From JACKCD01 sp041390905 (GTDB taxonomy: Bacteria; Chloroflexota; Anaerolineae; Promineifilales; Promineifilaceae): DNA of 64,000 bases. Each line of letters begins with the position of its first letter. Position 1 is the stretch's first letter. The position numbers and the translations under genes are program-made. Below are positions 1 through 8,113 of the stretch, one piece after another. Location of the stretch: assembly GCA_041390905.1 (NCBI GenBank), contig JAWKPA010000012.1, positions 62,001 to 126,000 of the forward strand. Reading direction: 5' to 3'. The notes beneath the pieces were generated by a model. That model was not told the origin of the DNA. It saw nothing but the letters and a program-made list of their open reading frames with translations, and made no database searches.

Positions 1-1172
1 AACCCAACGCCGGTTCCCAAGGCGAATACGCCGGGCTGCTCACCATTCGCCATTACCACGCTGCCCACGGCAACGGCCACCGCAACATTTGCCTCATCCC
101 CAGCTCTGCCCACGGCACCAACCCCGCCAGCGCGGTCATGGCCGGCATGCAGGTGGTGGTGGTGGAATGCGACAACGATGGCAACATCGAAGTCGAAGAT
201 TTGCGCCAGAAAGCGGCGCAACATGCGGACAATCTGGCCGCGCTGATGGTCACATACCCCTCCACCCACGGCGTGTTTGAAGCCTCCATCCGCGAAATTT
301 GCCAAATTATCCATGCCAACGGCGGCCAGGTTTATCTGGACGGTGCCAACATGAACGCCCAGGTCGCCCTGTGCCGCCCCGGCGACTATGGCGCCGACGT
401 GTGCCACCTCAATTTGCACAAAACGTTCTGCATTCCCCACGGCGGCGGCGGCCCTGGCATGGGGCCAATTGGGGTGCAGGCGCATCTGGCTCCGTTTTTG
501 CCCGGTCATGCGGTGGTGGCTGGCGTTGGCGGCACGGGCGCAGTGTCGGCGGCACCGTGGGGCAGCGCCAGCATTTTGCCCATTTCCTATGCCTACATCG
601 CCATGATGGGGGGCGACGGGTTGCGGCAGGCGACGCAAATGGCGATTTTGAACGCCAACTATGTTGCCAAACGGCTGGATCCGTATTACCCGGTGCTGTA
701 CAAGGGTGAGCATGGGTTTGTGGCGCATGAGTGTATTTTGGATTTACGGCCGTTAAAAGAAACCTCTGGCATCGCGGCCGAAGATGTTGCCAAGCGGCTG
801 ATGGATTTTGGCTTCCACGCCCCCACCATGTCGTTCCCCGTCCCCGGCACGCTGATGGTGGAACCAACCGAGAGCGAATCGCTGGCCGAATTAGAGCGAT
901 TCTGCCAGGCGATGATCACCATTCGGGAAGAGATCGCCGCCGTTGAGCGGGGTGAGGTAGACCGGGAAAACAACCCGCTGCGGAACGCCCCACACACGGC
1001 AGCCGTGGTCACAAACAGCGAGTGGAAACGGCCGTATTCCCGTGAGCAAGCCGCCTATCCCCTACCCTGGGTGCGCGATGCCAAGTTCTGGCCGGCCGTC
1101 AGCCGTATTGACAACGTGTACGGCGACCGCAATTTGTTCTGTATTTGCCCGCCGATGGAAACGTATCAGTAG
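1..1172 (+). CDS. gcvP: Glycine dehydrogenase (decarboxylating), P-protein, C-terminal part
   Basis: This is the C-terminal ~390 residues of the PLP-dependent P-protein of the glycine cleavage system, which decarboxylates glycine and passes the aminomethyl group to the H-protein lipoyl arm. The frame is open from base 3, so the 5' end lies outside the window and no start should be called inside it. Family hallmarks are the SSAHGTNPASA stretch, the PLP-lysine region NLHKTFCIPHGGGGPG and the conserved tail WKRPYSRE...FWP..SRIDNVYGDRNLFC. That tail matches single-chain P-proteins better than the split GcvPB form, but the N-terminal half is not visible. The gene ends directly at an inverted repeat. 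Confidence 0.95.
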   Translation, partial: PNAGSQGEYAGLLTIRHYHAAHGNGHRNICLIPSSAHGTNPASAVMAGMQVVVVECDNDGNIEVEDLRQKAAQHADNLAALMVTYPSTHGVFEASIREICQIIHANGGQVYLDGANMNAQVALCRPGDYGADVCHLNLHKTFCIPHGGGGPGMGPIGVQAHLAPFLPGHAVVAGVGGTGAVSAAPWGSASILPISYAYIAMMGGDGLRQATQMAILNANYVAKRLDPYYPVLYKGEHGFVAHECILDLRPLKETSGIAAEDVAKRLMDFGFHAPTMSFPVPGTLMVEPTESESLAELERFCQAMITIREEIAAVERGEVDRENNPLRNAPHTAAVVTNSEWKRPYSREQAAYPLPWVRDAKFWPAVSRIDNVYGDRNLFCICPPMETYQ

Positions 1173-1236
1173 GAGGTGGGGAGTGGGGTATAGGGTGTAG
1201 AGCGTGTCCCCACACCCTACACCCCACTCTCCACAC
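1173..1236. repeat. Tandem-unit palindrome, GGGGTGTAGG family
   Basis: A G-rich arm of GGGG(T/A)GT-type units (about 1175-1199) is followed after ~9 bases by its reverse complement (1209-1233). It starts right after the gcvP stop codon. A second copy lies at 15259-15327, and a single arm is embedded in the MoeA gene near 21945-21975. It could act as a transcription-stopping hairpin, but there is no U-tract. Confidence 0.7.
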
Positions 1237-1254
1237 CAAAAAATCACCGAATGT

Positions 1255-1285
1255 TTGCGCGGCAGTCCGCTGTTTGTGCTATACT
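1255..1285 (+). promoter_or_regulatory. Possible extended -10 promoter for the small membrane protein
   Basis: TGcTATACT at 1277-1285 is a good extended -10 element about 55 bases before the small ORF at 1340. The -35 (TTGCGC at 1255) is weak with a 19-base spacer, so this is tentative. Confidence 0.4.
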
Positions 1286-1339
1286 AAATGGGCAAATTTC
1301 GGTGAATTTTGGGCATTTCCCAAGGAGAGTAAATAAGAG

Positions 1340-1513
1340 ATGGCAAAGACAACACATAAACGGCGCGTGGTAAAGAAGAACCCAACGTTGCAAAAAGAAC
1401 GCCCCGAAGGGCCGGTGGCTCGAAAGCGGAACATTAACTGGGCCAAGTGGGTGGCAATTGCAATTGCTGTGCTGGTTTCGCTCAGCATGATTCTGTCTCT
1501 AATCAAGTTTTAG
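1340..1513 (+). CDS. Small basic single-pass membrane protein (57 aa)
   Basis: This short ORF begins MAKTTHKRRVV and ends SLIKF. The first ~36 residues are strongly basic and hydrophilic, with many Lys and Arg. They are followed by one hydrophobic segment (about residues 37-54, WVAIAIAVLVSLSMILSL), giving a predicted N-in single membrane anchor. An AGGAG lies ~10 bases before the ATG, a TATACT-type promoter precedes it and a hairpin with a T-run follows, so it looks like a complete monocistronic gene. I do not recognise a family. The shape resembles small positively charged membrane proteins, but no function can be assigned. Confidence 0.65.
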   Translation: MAKTTHKRRVVKKNPTLQKERPEGPVARKRNINWAKWVAIAIAVLVSLSMILSLIKF

Positions 1514-1563
1514 ACCCTGGCAGGCAGATAATAGGTTGGCTTGGCATTATGCCGGGTTTTTTG
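1514..1563 (+). terminator. Likely rho-independent terminator
   Basis: ACCCTGGC (1514-1521) can pair with GCCGGGT (1551-1557) with one bulged T across a long loop, followed by TTTTTT. It begins at the base after the stop codon of the small membrane protein. Confidence 0.5.
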
Positions 1564-1607
1564 TTACCGCAGACGTCAATCAGGCTTTGTTGGCTTTTCA
1601 GAATTTG

Positions 1608-1683
1608 AACCGCAAAGAGCGCAAAGGGCGCGAAGAAAGAAAAAACAAGCCAAAACTTTGCGTTCTTTGCGCCCTCTGCGGTT
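1608..1683. repeat. Tandem-unit palindrome, GCAAAGGGCGC family
   Basis: The left arm (1608-1632, AACCGCAAAGAGCGCAAAGG type) and the right arm (1656-1683, its reverse complement) flank a 23-base A-rich spacer. Related arms recur at 23026-23065 and 23196-23229. The rest of 1564-1696 holds nothing I can recognise. Confidence 0.7.
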
Positions 1684-1696
1684 AATGAGCAAACAT

Positions 1697-2662
1697 CTAG
1701 AAAACGGCCGTTTTCCCCCCTCTCAACCCATCTTCAATCCGATCCCGGTGGCGCGGCGGCAGCGGCGGCAGGTTATCCGGGGCAAAGTAGCGCAGCTCCA
1801 GCGACTCCTCGCCGTCGGCGCAAAGTGTACCGCCCACCACGCGGCACAAAAACAGCGTGCTAACATATTTCATCAAGTCGCCGTTGGGGTAAGCCACCGC
1901 AAACCGATCATCCGAGTAAACCCCCGCGACCTGTACCGGCTCGATTACCAGCCCCGTTTCCTCAAAAATCTCGTGGATCACCGTCTGGTCAATCCGCTCC
2001 CCCAGCTCCATGCCCCCGCCCGGCAATGCCCAACTGCCATCATCGCCACGCCGCTGCAACAGCACATGGCCGTTTTCGTCCAAAACAAGGGCGGCGGCGG
2101 CGGGGCAAATAAACCGAGCTTGCCCCACATGGCGGCGCACAAAGCGGAAGTACGGTTCATCGGCGCGGCTGTTGCCCGGCTGCCCACGCTGAAAGCTGGC
2201 TTCGGGCCGGTTGGCAAGGCAATCTTCGGCCATAGCGCGGTACCAAACGGCCGTTTCCCCCAACCTGTCCAACAATTCCCCCGGCTCACACCACACCAGC
2301 CCCGTCGTTTCATCCCCATCCAGCAGTAGTTCCCCCCCCGTGACACGGCATTCAAAGGTGGCGGTAAACTGCTGCACCTGGTCGCCGTTGGGATACGCCA
2401 CATCAAAATCGGGCGAACTGTAGAGGCCAATCAGCCGCGTCACGGCCACATCCAGCCCCGTTTCCTCGCGGGCTTCGCGCACGGCGCAAGCGGGCAAACT
2501 TTCGCCCAACTCCAGCACGCCGCCGCTGAACCCCCACCAGCCAAAGTCGCCTCGCTGTTGCAGCAGAAAACGGCCGTTACTGTCCCGAATAACGGCCGTT
2601 GCCGTTACCAAAATAATTTTTTGTGAACCAACCTGGCTCCGAATCCAATGCAAATACGACAT
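1697..2662 (-). CDS. Tandem-domain Nudix hydrolase
   Basis: A 321-residue protein with two complete Nudix folds in tandem. Domain 1 (about residues 18-150) has a textbook Nudix box, GGVLELGES...REAREETGLDV. Domain 2 (about 180-305) has GGGMELGER...HEIFEETGLVI, where the usual Arg of REUXEE is His. Both halves carry an AYPNGD motif, pointing to an internal duplication. Nudix enzymes hydrolyse nucleoside diphosphates linked to another group; the substrate cannot be read here. It is last in a same-strand run with the TetR and TfoX_C genes upstream. An alternative is that one half is regulatory. Confidence 0.85.
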   Translation of the reverse strand: MSYLHWIRSQVGSQKIILVTATAVIRDSNGRFLLQQRGDFGWWGFSGGVLELGESLPACAVREAREETGLDVAVTRLIGLYSSPDFDVAYPNGDQVQQFTATFECRVTGGELLLDGDETTGLVWCEPGELLDRLGETAVWYRAMAEDCLANRPEASFQRGQPGNSRADEPYFRFVRRHVGQARFICPAAAALVLDENGHVLLQRRGDDGSWALPGGGMELGERIDQTVIHEIFEETGLVIEPVQVAGVYSDDRFAVAYPNGDLMKYVSTLFLCRVVGGTLCADGEESLELRYFAPDNLPPLPPRHRDRIEDGLRGGKTAVF

Positions 2663-2688
2663 GTGTACCTTTGCGTGAGCTTCTTTCG

Positions 2689-2961
2689 CTATCCACCAAA
2701 ACGAAACCCAGCCACCTCTTCCTGCAACTGCGCCTTTGTTTCTGCCGAGAGGTCATTCCACTTTTGCCCCGTCATTGCCCCGTGCAGCGCATAAAGCAGG
2801 TTGAGGCTGGCACGCTCTCGCTGTGCCTTTACCAAACAGTAGGCCGTCACCGCCCCCATTTCGCGCAAATCAGTGAGGGTCACTACCCCGATTTCGCGCA
2901 GCCACGCCGCCGACGCTGGCCCCAAGTTAAGGGCATTCTCCAACTCATTTGTATTGTTCAT
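2689..2961 (-). CDS. TfoX C-terminal domain protein
   Basis: This 90-residue protein consists almost entirely of the TfoX_C helix-hairpin-helix-like fold. Diagnostic stretches are LGPASAAWLREIGV, LREMGAVTAYC and SLNLLYALHGAMTGQKW. In gamma-proteobacteria this domain is the C-terminal half of the competence regulator TfoX/Sxy. Stand-alone versions are common and of unknown function, often as DNA-associated accessory proteins. It sits 6 bases downstream of the TetR gene and ~26 bases upstream of the Nudix gene, so co-transcription is likely. Confidence 0.8.
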   Translation of the reverse strand: MNNTNELENALNLGPASAAWLREIGVVTLTDLREMGAVTAYCLVKAQRERASLNLLYALHGAMTGQKWNDLSAETKAQLQEEVAGFRFGG

Positions 2962-2967
2962 TTCTGT

Positions 2968-3609
2968 TCAACCAGTGCGACGCACCGCTGCGGTGTGTTG
3001 CGCTTCCATACCGTTCACCCCCAACTGCTCATCCGCCGCCATCGCCGAATACGTCCCCACTGTGCAAAGCTGGAACAGCGACCGCGCCATAAACTCTGGC
3101 GAATACGGCATGTTGTTTTCCAGCCACCAGCTAATGAGCGCAAACAGCGACCCAGCCACATGCCATGAAATCATTGAAGCTGGCAAAGGCTCCGTTTGCA
3201 CCTGTGCCAGCACCATCTGCCGTTCGTTATAGGCAGCAATGTAGCGAATGACGTTGCTGGTAACATAACCCAGCCCCTGCTGGCTTAGCACCGTGCGAAA
3301 CAGGGCCTGATTTTCAGCCACATATTCAAACACCCGCTGCATGTGGAGCGGGTTGCCCCATGGCGGCTCGCCGTTGCTTTCTGCTTCCAAAAGCTGCACC
3401 AACTCATCAAAATGTGTTTCCAGGCTATCTACCAGCAGCTCTTCCTTGCTGCCATAGTGCAAGTAAAATGTAGCGCGGTTCAGATCGGCCCGTTCCGTGA
3501 TGTCTTGAATGGTGATAGATTCATAGGATCGCTCCAAAATAAGTGCCAAAATGGCCTCACTCAGTTGCTTTCGTGTTCGTAGCACCCGCCTATCTGTTTT
3601 TTTCTTCAT
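2968..3609 (-). CDS. TetR-family transcriptional regulator
   Basis: The N-terminal helix-turn-helix reads RRVLRTRKQLSEAILALI...SITIQDITERADLNRATFYLHYGSKEELL, a classic TetR DNA-binding domain at about residues 8-55. It is followed by an all-helical ligand/dimer domain of the TetR_C_7/8 type. I start the protein at MKKKTDRR (213 aa). An upstream extension is open, but it would overlap the divergent promoter, and an AAAGG lies ~9 bases before this ATG. The gene is divergent from the P450, with a palindromic operator between them, so it probably represses both the P450 and itself. Confidence 0.88.
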   Translation of the reverse strand: MKKKTDRRVLRTRKQLSEAILALILERSYESITIQDITERADLNRATFYLHYGSKEELLVDSLETHFDELVQLLEAESNGEPPWGNPLHMQRVFEYVAENQALFRTVLSQQGLGYVTSNVIRYIAAYNERQMVLAQVQTEPLPASMISWHVAGSLFALISWWLENNMPYSPEFMARSLFQLCTVGTYSAMAADEQLGVNGMEAQHTAAVRRTG

Positions 3610-3668
3610 ACCAGCCAGCCTTTTTATTAACATCTGTCGCTTATTCAACAGGATGACCATGTTGCTTG

Positions 3669-3696
3669 TTGACAAATTGGGCAACATCTATACTAT
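3669..3696 (+). promoter_or_regulatory. Candidate sigma-70 promoter for the P450 gene
   Basis: TTGACA at 3669-3674 and TACTAT at 3691-3696 are separated by 16 bases in the TetR-P450 divergent region. TATACT at 3689 overlaps the same -10 but gives a short spacer. Confidence 0.5.
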
Positions 3697-3719
3697 TTTA
3701 TTAACAAATTGCTGTTTAA

Positions 3720-3734
3720 TCAACACAGTGTTGA
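3720..3734. promoter_or_regulatory. Palindromic operator, likely TetR site
   Basis: TCAACACAGTGTTGA is a perfect 15-bp palindrome (7-bp arms around a central A), and the symmetry continues imperfectly into the A+T flanks. It lies between the divergent TetR and P450 starts, downstream of the P450 promoter candidate, where a repressor would block transcription. Confidence 0.55.
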
Positions 3735-3805
3735 ATAATTGACTGTTTTCAAGTGCGCTGTACACCTGGCGTGCAACGCACTTAGGATAGACGGAGTGGT
3801 GTCAC

Positions 3806-5212
3806 ATGAGTGCTTTATTACCTCCCGGCCCTGAAAGCAAGGGCATTTGGGGCAATCTAAACGAGTTTGCGCCTAATCCACCGGTATATTTGCTCAAACT
3901 AGCCAAAACCTACGGGTCAATTTCCCGCTTTCGCATTCTCAACCGCCATATGTATCTGCTGACTGACCCGGACATGATTCGGGAAGTGCTGGTGAAGCAG
4001 CAGGAGATTTTTGCCAAAACGCCATTTGACAAGGAAGTGCTGGGGCGGTTTTTGGGAAAGGGGCTGCTGACCAGCGATGGGGAATTTCACAAACAGCAGC
4101 GAAAATTGGTGCAGCCTGCCTTCCACATGAAGCGGATTCGGGAATATGCTGAGGTGATGGTTCAGTATACGGAGCGAATGTTGAACGGCTGGCAGGACGG
4201 GGAGGTGCGCCGTTTGGATGAGGAGATGATGGCGCTGACGATGATGATTGTCTCTAAAACGCTGTTTGACGCTGATGTGGAAACGATGGAGACGCAGGTG
4301 CAGGCGGTGGAGGAGGCGATGGATGTGGTGCAGCGCAGCTCGAACGCCGATTATCGGCGTGGCTTCCCGGTGCCAAACTGGCTGCCAACGCGCAACAACC
4401 GGGAGCGGAAGCAGGCGGCGAAGGTGCTGGCGGAGGTGTTGGGGGGGATTATTGCGGAGCGGCGGAGGGAGGAAACGGCCGTTGATCACGGTGATCTTCT
4501 TTCCATGCTGCTTCTGGCGCAGGGAGAAGACGGCAGCCAAATGAGTGACCAGCAAGTGCTGGACGAAGCGGTGACGCTGTTTGCGGCGGGACACGAAACG
4601 ACATCCAACGCGCTGACGTGGGCGTGGTATTTGTTGAGCCAGCATCCGGAGGTGGAGGCGCGGCTGCATGAAGAGGTGGATGGGACGCTAAACGGCCGTT
4701 TACCCACCCTCCACGACCTGCCTAACTTGCCCTATACGGAAATGGTGATCAAGGAAGCTCTGCGGCTTTACCCACCAGCGTGGATGTTAAACGGCCGTTC
4801 GCCCCTTACCGACACCGAAGTGGGCGGCTACCCCATCAAAAAGGGGAGCATTGTCTTTATCAGCCCCTATGTCATGCACCGACTGCCACACTATTTTGAC
4901 GAGCCGGAAGCGTTTCGGCCGGAACGGTTTACGCCAGAACTGGAAAAAGAGCTGCCGCGCTATGTCTATCTGCCGTTTGGGGCTGGGCCACGGGTGTGCA
5001 TTGGCAATTCATTTGCCATGATGGAGGCACAACTGCTGCTGGCAACCATCGCCCAGCGTTTCTGTTTTGAACTGGTGCCGGGGCAGGAAGTTGTGCCAAA
5101 TCCGCTGATTACCCTGTCGCCGCGTGACGGGCTGCGTATGCGGCTGGTGGCGCGGGAGGCAGAGCCAGGCCATGTCGCAGCGGGAGAAGCCGTTTATGCA
5201 ATGGGGGATTGA
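3806..5212 (+). CDS. Cytochrome P450
   Basis: A 468-residue soluble cytochrome P450, a heme-thiolate monooxygenase. It has the I-helix oxygen-activation motif AGHETT (about residues 261-266), the K-helix ExxR motif (EALR), the PERF motif and the heme loop FGAGPRVCIGNSFA with axial Cys398. The overall pattern (CYP102/CYP4-like K-helix and meander) suggests a fatty-acid or terpenoid type substrate, but that is inference. No redox partner gene is adjacent, so it depends on ferredoxin/reductase from elsewhere. GGAG lies 9 bases before the ATG. It is controlled, I infer, by the divergent TetR. Three AACGGCCGTT copies fall inside the gene. Confidence 0.95.
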   Translation: MSALLPPGPESKGIWGNLNEFAPNPPVYLLKLAKTYGSISRFRILNRHMYLLTDPDMIREVLVKQQEIFAKTPFDKEVLGRFLGKGLLTSDGEFHKQQRKLVQPAFHMKRIREYAEVMVQYTERMLNGWQDGEVRRLDEEMMALTMMIVSKTLFDADVETMETQVQAVEEAMDVVQRSSNADYRRGFPVPNWLPTRNNRERKQAAKVLAEVLGGIIAERRREETAVDHGDLLSMLLLAQGEDGSQMSDQQVLDEAVTLFAAGHETTSNALTWAWYLLSQHPEVEARLHEEVDGTLNGRLPTLHDLPNLPYTEMVIKEALRLYPPAWMLNGRSPLTDTEVGGYPIKKGSIVFISPYVMHRLPHYFDEPEAFRPERFTPELEKELPRYVYLPFGAGPRVCIGNSFAMMEAQLLLATIAQRFCFELVPGQEVVPNPLITLSPRDGLRMRLVAREAEPGHVAAGEAVYAMGD

Positions 5213-5380
5213 TTGAGCTATTGATCTGCCAGGAAAGAAAATGGATACGCCGATGACGCGGATCGGGGCGGATTCTCGCGGTTAAGAGGTGTCTTCTCAA
5301 TATTCTTGGGCGAACAAAGTGTGAGCGTTTGACTGACCTCACATCGAATGTTTACACTTTTGCCACAACGGATTGAAAAG

Positions 5381-5451
5381 GTTCGTTTATTCGTTTCTAA
5401 TTCGTTGGCAGTTTTTGCACAGTGACAACGAATAACAACGAATAAACGAAT
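5381..5451. repeat. Tandem-unit palindrome, ATTCGTTT family
   Basis: The left arm (5381-5410, repeats of TTCGTTTATTCG type) and the right arm (5425-5451, AACGAATAA units) are reverse complements around a 14-base spacer. The surrounding gap (5213-5479) also holds a CGCGGAT-rich stretch near 5255-5282 related to the repeat at 36937, and no gene. Confidence 0.6.
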
Positions 5452-5479
5452 CATTGGCATCGGCGTTCTTATTCTAAAT

Positions 5480-5956
5480 TTAGGAATAAATCACACTAAA
5501 GAACCAGAGTGTGAGCAGATGGATGAGGCCAAGCAGAAGGGTGCTGCCACCGTGAATCACAACGGCCGTTTTTCCCACTCCCCATCCTGGTTCCACACCG
5601 CGCCACCGCCAAAAAACGGCCGTTGTGCCACTGTTCAATAGCCATAGTTCTAGCAACCCCAGCCCCACTCGTGGTAAGGTAGCATGTTTATAAGGGACAG
5701 CAACCATCCCAATATTTTGCACGAGAAAAGCCACCCAATATACACCTGAAGACTCAAGCAACCCTGCCAGACTAAACAAAAGCCATATGGCAATGAAACA
5801 AACGATGAAAAGCAGGATTGACTCTTGCACGCTTTGTTTTATTGGAAACTGTTTGCAACGATAGAGCAGATAGCATTCGGCGGCTATCTTGCTAATACTC
5901 ATCACAGGAACCATAATCGTTATGATGAAACCAACGACCAGCCATTCACCGACCAT
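5480..5956 (-). CDS. Integral membrane protein, unknown
   Basis: About 158 residues with four to five hydrophobic helices (VVGFIITIMVPVMSI, ILLFIVCFIAIWLLFSLAGL, VYWVAFLVQNIGMVAV, GLGLLELWLLNSG, TLLLGLIHLLTLWFFSVI). I start it at MVGEWLVV because AAGGAG lies 9 bases upstream, not at the upstream in-frame ATG. It follows the possibly frameshifted membrane gene 5982-6403 on the same strand, and the two probably form one operon. No family recognised. Confidence 0.6.
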   Translation of the reverse strand: MVGEWLVVGFIITIMVPVMSISKIAAECYLLYRCKQFPIKQSVQESILLFIVCFIAIWLLFSLAGLLESSGVYWVAFLVQNIGMVAVPYKHATLPRVGLGLLELWLLNSGTTAVFWRWRGVEPGWGVGKTAVVIHGGSTLLLGLIHLLTLWFFSVIYS

Positions 5957-5981
5957 GATGTGACTCTCCTTAGCGCGATGC

Positions 5982-6403
5982 CTACGACGAAAACAGGCGC
6001 GTGTAGACATATGACAGGATGGTTAATCCAACAATGAGGCAAAAGCTGGTGATGTTGGCATAAACGGCCGTTCGCCACACCTTTGAAAGAGGATGCCGTT
6101 TTGTCAACGAGAGCAGCCATGCTTCCGCCGGAATAGCAAACAAACCAAAAAGCAACACGGCCACCTCGCCAGATGGAACCTATGCAGAATTCGCCCACTA
6201 GCCAATGCAACGATCCACATCCCTGCCCAGGCAGGAAAGATCCCCAGCAAATTCATGATCAAGGCATCCACTAAACAGCGTTGGCCTGTCCCCCAGCCGA
6301 GACACCACATGACAAACGCTTCGCTTCCTATCACCAACGGCACCCCCAAATAGGGTGAACGAGGAAAGAAAACCCCCAATGCCATTTCTACGAAATTGGG
6401 CAT
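5982..6403 (-). pseudogene. Membrane protein gene with probable frameshift
   Basis: A good start (MPNFVEMALGV, AGGAGG just upstream) opens a hydrophobic protein that runs in frame to about 6165 and then turns into a non-membrane-like tail ending at 6104. In the next frame, from about 6164 to 5982, the sequence continues as clear membrane protein (MAVLLFGLFAIPAEAW...SFCLIVGLTILSYVYTRLF). It stops just before the ribosome site of the next gene. Loss of one base near 6165-6200 would explain this; a sequencing error or programmed slip would look the same. Alternatively these are two overlapping genes. Reconstructed length is ~140 residues; family unknown. Confidence 0.45.
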
Positions 6404-6526
6404 ATTGACCTCCTCAACAGCATTTGCCTGCTGTTTACCGCGCCAAATTGTCCAATTCAAGCTGTAAAGTTGTCCGAGTGTTGTCCGTAGGAAAAAGAAA
6501 AGATGCGTTTCGGCAAAATTTGTGGT

Positions 6527-8083
6527 CTAGTGTTTTTGATTTTCGGCTAATTCATCTTGCCAAAGCATGTCGGCCAGCCGCAAACGGCCGTTTTCCAAAT
6601 AATGGGCATATAGCCTCCCCCCGGTACGCGCCCCGCTTGCCAACTCCACCCCACAGGCACGCTCCACCTCCCGAATAATTTCCTGCCGCGTCTTGCCCTC
6701 CACATACCCCTTCACCAGCAGCAAATACGCCACCCACTGATCCGAAGCCGGGTTTGGCGGTTGCACACCCGGCGCGGGGCAAAAGTGATTATGAAGGTAT
6801 TCCTCGAAAAAGTGACGCAGCACCCGTGCCTTTTCCGCTTCCGAAAGGGCGGTTAACGGCAATTTGTTTTGTTGGGCAAAGGTGATTAACGGCCGTTGCA
6901 ACAACTTCAAAGACAACAGCCGACTTTGCCCCATCACCTCATCCTTGGCAAACTGTTTGTGGCGAAAAATGGCCTGCACTTCATCGGCAATCAATTCCCG
7001 CAGTTGCGCCACCTGCGCCGCTTGCGTCAGGGCGATCAACGCCTGCTGCGCCATCGCCAACGCTTCCTGCTGGTCGGGAGCCAGCAAAATCGCCTGCCGC
7101 ACCTGATCAAACTGAAATAAAAAGCGCGACTCCCAGTTGGGCAGCAGCAGCCGATTAACCAGCAGCAAAAACCAGGGGCGTGCCGCCGCCGTTCCCAGCA
7201 GCAAGACGACGGTTAGCAACACCGTAAACGGCGGCAAAATAATCCCCATCAGGCCATGCGCCCCATACAAAATGAGCAAAAAGATTGCTACATTCAGCAC
7301 CGTTCGCCCCAGCGAGCGACGAAAATCGTGCGCCACCTGCTTTTGCTGTAAAAAAGCATCGTAGTGGGCAATACCGCGCCCCACCAGCGTCAGTCCCACC
7401 GCCAGCACCCCATGCCCAACTTGTTCCGGTAGCCAGCCACTGGCATATCCAGCAATGCTCAGCGATGCGCCCAGGGCAACAATGGTGCCGCCAGCCACCA
7501 GCCAACGGAACTCGCGCTGTTCATGGCTTTGTGGTTGGCTGCTTCGGTATCGCTGCCACAATAGATAAACGGCCGTCCACAACACCACCCCCAAAAAACC
7601 ACTATAAAACAGCCATTGACCAGCCGCCAATGGCACAAAAAACGGCTCAATCCCTGCCAAGCTTGGGGCAATCTCGCCATAACGAAAAATAGATTCGCTA
7701 AAACTGCCCCACAGCGTCAACACCACAGCATAAACCAACACGACTCTTGGCGACCAGCGGGCAAAGCCAGACAGTTTCATGATCGTCGGCTGTGGCAATC
7801 GCGCCACCGCCCGAAACCAAAGCGCAATTGCCAACGGTACCGTCCACCAGCCACCACGCAGCCAAAAGAGGTAGCTCGCAGGATCTGGAGCGGCTACCCT
7901 CATCGCCCCCCCAAAAAAGAAAAGCGACACCAGGGTTAACCCCAAACCCGCCGACATGGCCGTCGTTCGCAACAAATCGCGCCACGCCAGTTCGCCTACT
8001 TCTAGCGGCAAGCCGCGTGTCAACACATACAGCCCTAGCCAGAGGAAAAAGCCGCCAATGAAGAGTTCAAAATGGAAGAGCAT
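6527..8083 (-). CDS. Large multi-pass membrane protein with cytoplasmic C-terminal region
   Basis: A 518-residue protein. Residues ~1-300 contain about eight to nine hydrophobic helices in the style of histidine-kinase 7TM sensor regions. Residues ~320-518 are soluble and helical (QQEALAMAQQALIALTQAAQVAQLRELIADEVQAIFRHKQF...). No kinase, cyclase or GGDEF motif is visible in the C-terminal part, which ends with a winged-helix-looking stretch (KGYVEGKTRQEIIREVERACGVE). It may be a membrane-anchored regulator, but I cannot name a family. The palindrome at 8089-8113 separates it from the amidase upstream. Confidence 0.6.
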   Translation of the reverse strand: MLFHFELFIGGFFLWLGLYVLTRGLPLEVGELAWRDLLRTTAMSAGLGLTLVSLFFFGGAMRVAAPDPASYLFWLRGGWWTVPLAIALWFRAVARLPQPTIMKLSGFARWSPRVVLVYAVVLTLWGSFSESIFRYGEIAPSLAGIEPFFVPLAAGQWLFYSGFLGVVLWTAVYLLWQRYRSSQPQSHEQREFRWLVAGGTIVALGASLSIAGYASGWLPEQVGHGVLAVGLTLVGRGIAHYDAFLQQKQVAHDFRRSLGRTVLNVAIFLLILYGAHGLMGIILPPFTVLLTVVLLLGTAAARPWFLLLVNRLLLPNWESRFLFQFDQVRQAILLAPDQQEALAMAQQALIALTQAAQVAQLRELIADEVQAIFRHKQFAKDEVMGQSRLLSLKLLQRPLITFAQQNKLPLTALSEAEKARVLRHFFEEYLHNHFCPAPGVQPPNPASDQWVAYLLLVKGYVEGKTRQEIIREVERACGVELASGARTGGRLYAHYLENGRLRLADMLWQDELAENQKH

Positions 8084-8088
8084 ATGTG

Positions 8089-8113
8089 TAGTGTCGAGGC
8101 ATACCTCGACTAC
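8089..8113. repeat. Short palindrome, GTAG(T)CGAGG family
   Basis: GTCGAGG (8093-8099) and CCTCGAC (8104-8110) form a hairpin. The amidase stop codon TAG is part of this repeat. A perfect 38-bp relative lies at 42669-42706 and a GGGGCGTAT variant at 10850-10868. Confidence 0.6.

Noticed and set aside
138..1172. An internal ATG as the start of the gcvP-like ORF
   Set aside because: The frame stays open and conserved upstream to base 3 (SSAHGTNPASA), so the gene is truncated by the window edge and does not start at 138.
1173..1236. CRISPR array
   Set aside because: The repeated units here and elsewhere are 7-9 bp, tandem and inverted, without regular repeat-spacer spacing; no cas gene is present.
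1541..2329. A 262-aa + strand ORF opposite the Nudix gene
   Set aside because: It is the antisense shadow of the tandem Nudix protein and runs through an intergenic repeat; its translation is Arg/His/Pro-rich without family features.
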